Below are positions 7,112 through 7,999 of a stretch of 7,999 nucleotides of DNA, one piece after another. Position numbers and translations under genes: made by a program. The stretch's first letter is position 1. Each line of letters begins with the position of its first letter. The notes under the pieces are model-generated. The model saw nothing but the letters and a program-made list of their open reading frames with translations, was not told the DNA's origin and ran no database searches. Origin of the DNA: Verrucomicrobiales bacterium (GTDB taxonomy: Bacteria > Verrucomicrobiota > Verrucomicrobiia > Limisphaerales > F1-80-MAGS106); NCBI GenBank assembly GCA_947487925.1, contig CANLCA010000112.1:1-7999 (forward strand). The letters are read 5' to 3'.

Positions 7112-7117
7112 GGGGAG
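7112..7117 (+). promoter_or_regulatory. Ribosome binding site (GGGGAG) of the propeller gene
   Basis: GGGGAG lies 8 nt before ATG 7126 and supports that start, which also puts the twin-arginine motif at residues 3-4. Confidence 0.6.
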
Positions 7118-7125
7118 ATCAACCT

Positions 7126-7999
7126 ATGAACCGCCGCCAGTTCCTGGCCTTCGCGGCCCTGAGCCCCGCGATCGCGAGCACGTCATGCCGCCACGCGAAC
7201 ATGCCACTCCGCCGCGGCGCGGCTTCCCCGGCGCGGTTCTTTTTCACTTCCCAAGGCAAGACCGCGCTCATGAACGCCGACGGCACCGGGTTGCGATACT
7301 TCGACTTCAAAGTACCGAACCAGGCGACGTGGCAACCGGGACCTTTTCTCTCCGACGGTCGGCATGTCATTTTCCTGAGCATGGAACCCCGTCGCGACGG
7401 ACCCGGCAAGCCCTTTGAGGAGTATTATACCCAGACTCCAACGCACCTTTGGCTCTACGACCTTGACCAAGATTCGCTGAAGGAGATTGCCACCCGCGAA
7501 CGCCTTGCCGTCTTTTACACGCCGGCGCTGCTTGTAAGCGACGGGCGCCTCCTCGTGCAAGTCGTGCGGAACAAGGTCGGGCAAATTGTCAGCATGAACC
7601 TCGACGGCACGGACGCCCGCGAGTTCACGCGTGCGGGCGAAGGGCTGCCCTACGGGATGAGCCTCAGCCCGGATGGCCGGCGCGTGGCATTCCATCTCGC
7701 CAGCCCACGCGGTTACGAAATCTGGACATGCGACGTGACCGGCGCCAACCGTGTGCGCGTCATCGGGCACCCCGACCATCTCTACTTTGGCACGAGCTGG
7801 TCGCCCGATGGCCAGTGGATTCTCTACCAGGACTGCCATTTTAAGACCGACCCTGGACACGACTGGTCCGACATTTGCATCGGACGCCCCGATGGCTCGG
7901 AGCATCGTGTGTTGACGACGGGCCAGGCTCAGTGGTTTGGGGCAGCCTACGGCAACGAGCAGAACCGCGGCAGCGGCTCGAACATGCCGGCCTGGACAC
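7126..7999 (+). CDS. Tat-exported TolB-like (PD40) beta-propeller protein, 3' end beyond window
   Basis: The first 291 codons of a propeller protein are present and the frame is open to the window edge. The N-terminus has a compact twin-arginine signal, NRRQFLAFAALSPAIA (2-17), followed by STSC. Cys21 could be lipidated, but the lipobox is not canonical. The mature part shows TolB/PD40-type blades: ALMNADGTGLR (47-57), SMNLDGTDAREFT (156-168), LSPDGRRVAFHL (180-191), WTCDVTGANRVRVI (200-213), WSPDGQWILYQD (225-236), and GRPDGSEHRVLT (253-264). It then runs into QWFGAAYGNEQN (269-280). PD40-type propellers bind proteins or glycans. Oligogalacturonate lyases (PL22) share the fold, and QDCH at 235-238 recalls part of their Gln/His metal site, but that link is weak. 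The gene is divergent from the DUF1549/DUF1553 gene. It is probably an exported or surface-anchored protein of uncertain function; the missing C-terminus would help decide. Confidence 0.85.
   Translation, partial: MNRRQFLAFAALSPAIASTSCRHANMPLRRGAASPARFFFTSQGKTALMNADGTGLRYFDFKVPNQATWQPGPFLSDGRHVIFLSMEPRRDGPGKPFEEYYTQTPTHLWLYDLDQDSLKEIATRERLAVFYTPALLVSDGRLLVQVVRNKVGQIVSMNLDGTDAREFTRAGEGLPYGMSLSPDGRRVAFHLASPRGYEIWTCDVTGANRVRVIGHPDHLYFGTSWSPDGQWILYQDCHFKTDPGHDWSDICIGRPDGSEHRVLTTGQAQWFGAAYGNEQNRGSGSNMPAWT

Larger units (their letters stand above)
6830..7125. other. Divergent intergenic region
   Basis: This 296-nt gap separates the minus-strand DUF1549/DUF1553 gene from the plus-strand propeller gene, so promoters for both should lie here. 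Apart from the palindrome at 6934-6953 and the ribosome binding site at 7112-7117 I see no clear promoter, riboswitch or terminator. If translation of the minus gene starts at 6934, the gap is shorter by 105 nt. Confidence 0.5.

Overview
The window is GC-rich, gene-dense bacterial DNA. It most likely comes from the Planctomycetota/Verrucomicrobiota group, with a mild lean to Verrucomicrobiota. The argument is family content: a DUF1549/DUF1553 (PSCyt2/PSD1) protein followed directly by a DUF1501 protein is a hallmark pair of these phyla. Planctomycete-style SMP-30 proteins, twin-arginine export signals and TolB-like propellers fit the same picture. The phylum call is inference from families, not from a marker gene.

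Layout. Reading right to left on the minus strand: the DUF1549/DUF1553 protein (4856-6829) overlaps the DUF1501 protein (3436-4866) by 11 nt. A decayed beta-helix gene follows on the opposite strand (about 3057-3383). The minus strand then resumes with an SMP-30/gluconolactonase-like protein (1846-2919), a dihydrodipicolinate-synthase/KDG-aldolase-superfamily protein (909-1820), and an MFS transporter of the anion:cation symporter type that leaves the window at base 1. On the plus strand at the right end, a Tat-exported TolB-like beta-propeller protein starts at 7126 and leaves the window at 7999. The stretch 6830-7125 is a divergent intergenic region with one short imperfect palindrome. The stretch 2920-3435 holds only the beta-helix remnant and its flanks. 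I see no tRNA, rRNA, CRISPR array or intact insertion sequence.

How the genes may work together. The left block (lactonase-like, aldolase-like, organic-acid/hexuronate-type MFS) reads as a sugar-acid utilisation set: an exported lactone hydrolase, an importer, and a cytoplasmic lyase or aldolase. The nearby remnant of a pectate-lyase-like beta-helix protein fits a past role in polysaccharide breakdown. The DUF1549/DUF1553 plus DUF1501 pair is an exported module of unknown biochemical function that recurs in these phyla. Most notable are the aldolase, which keeps the Schiff-base lysine but has lost the other canonical DapA catalytic residues; the beta-helix remnant, whose conserved reading passes through two compensating frame changes; and the MFS gene, which has no ordinary start codon ahead of its first membrane helix.
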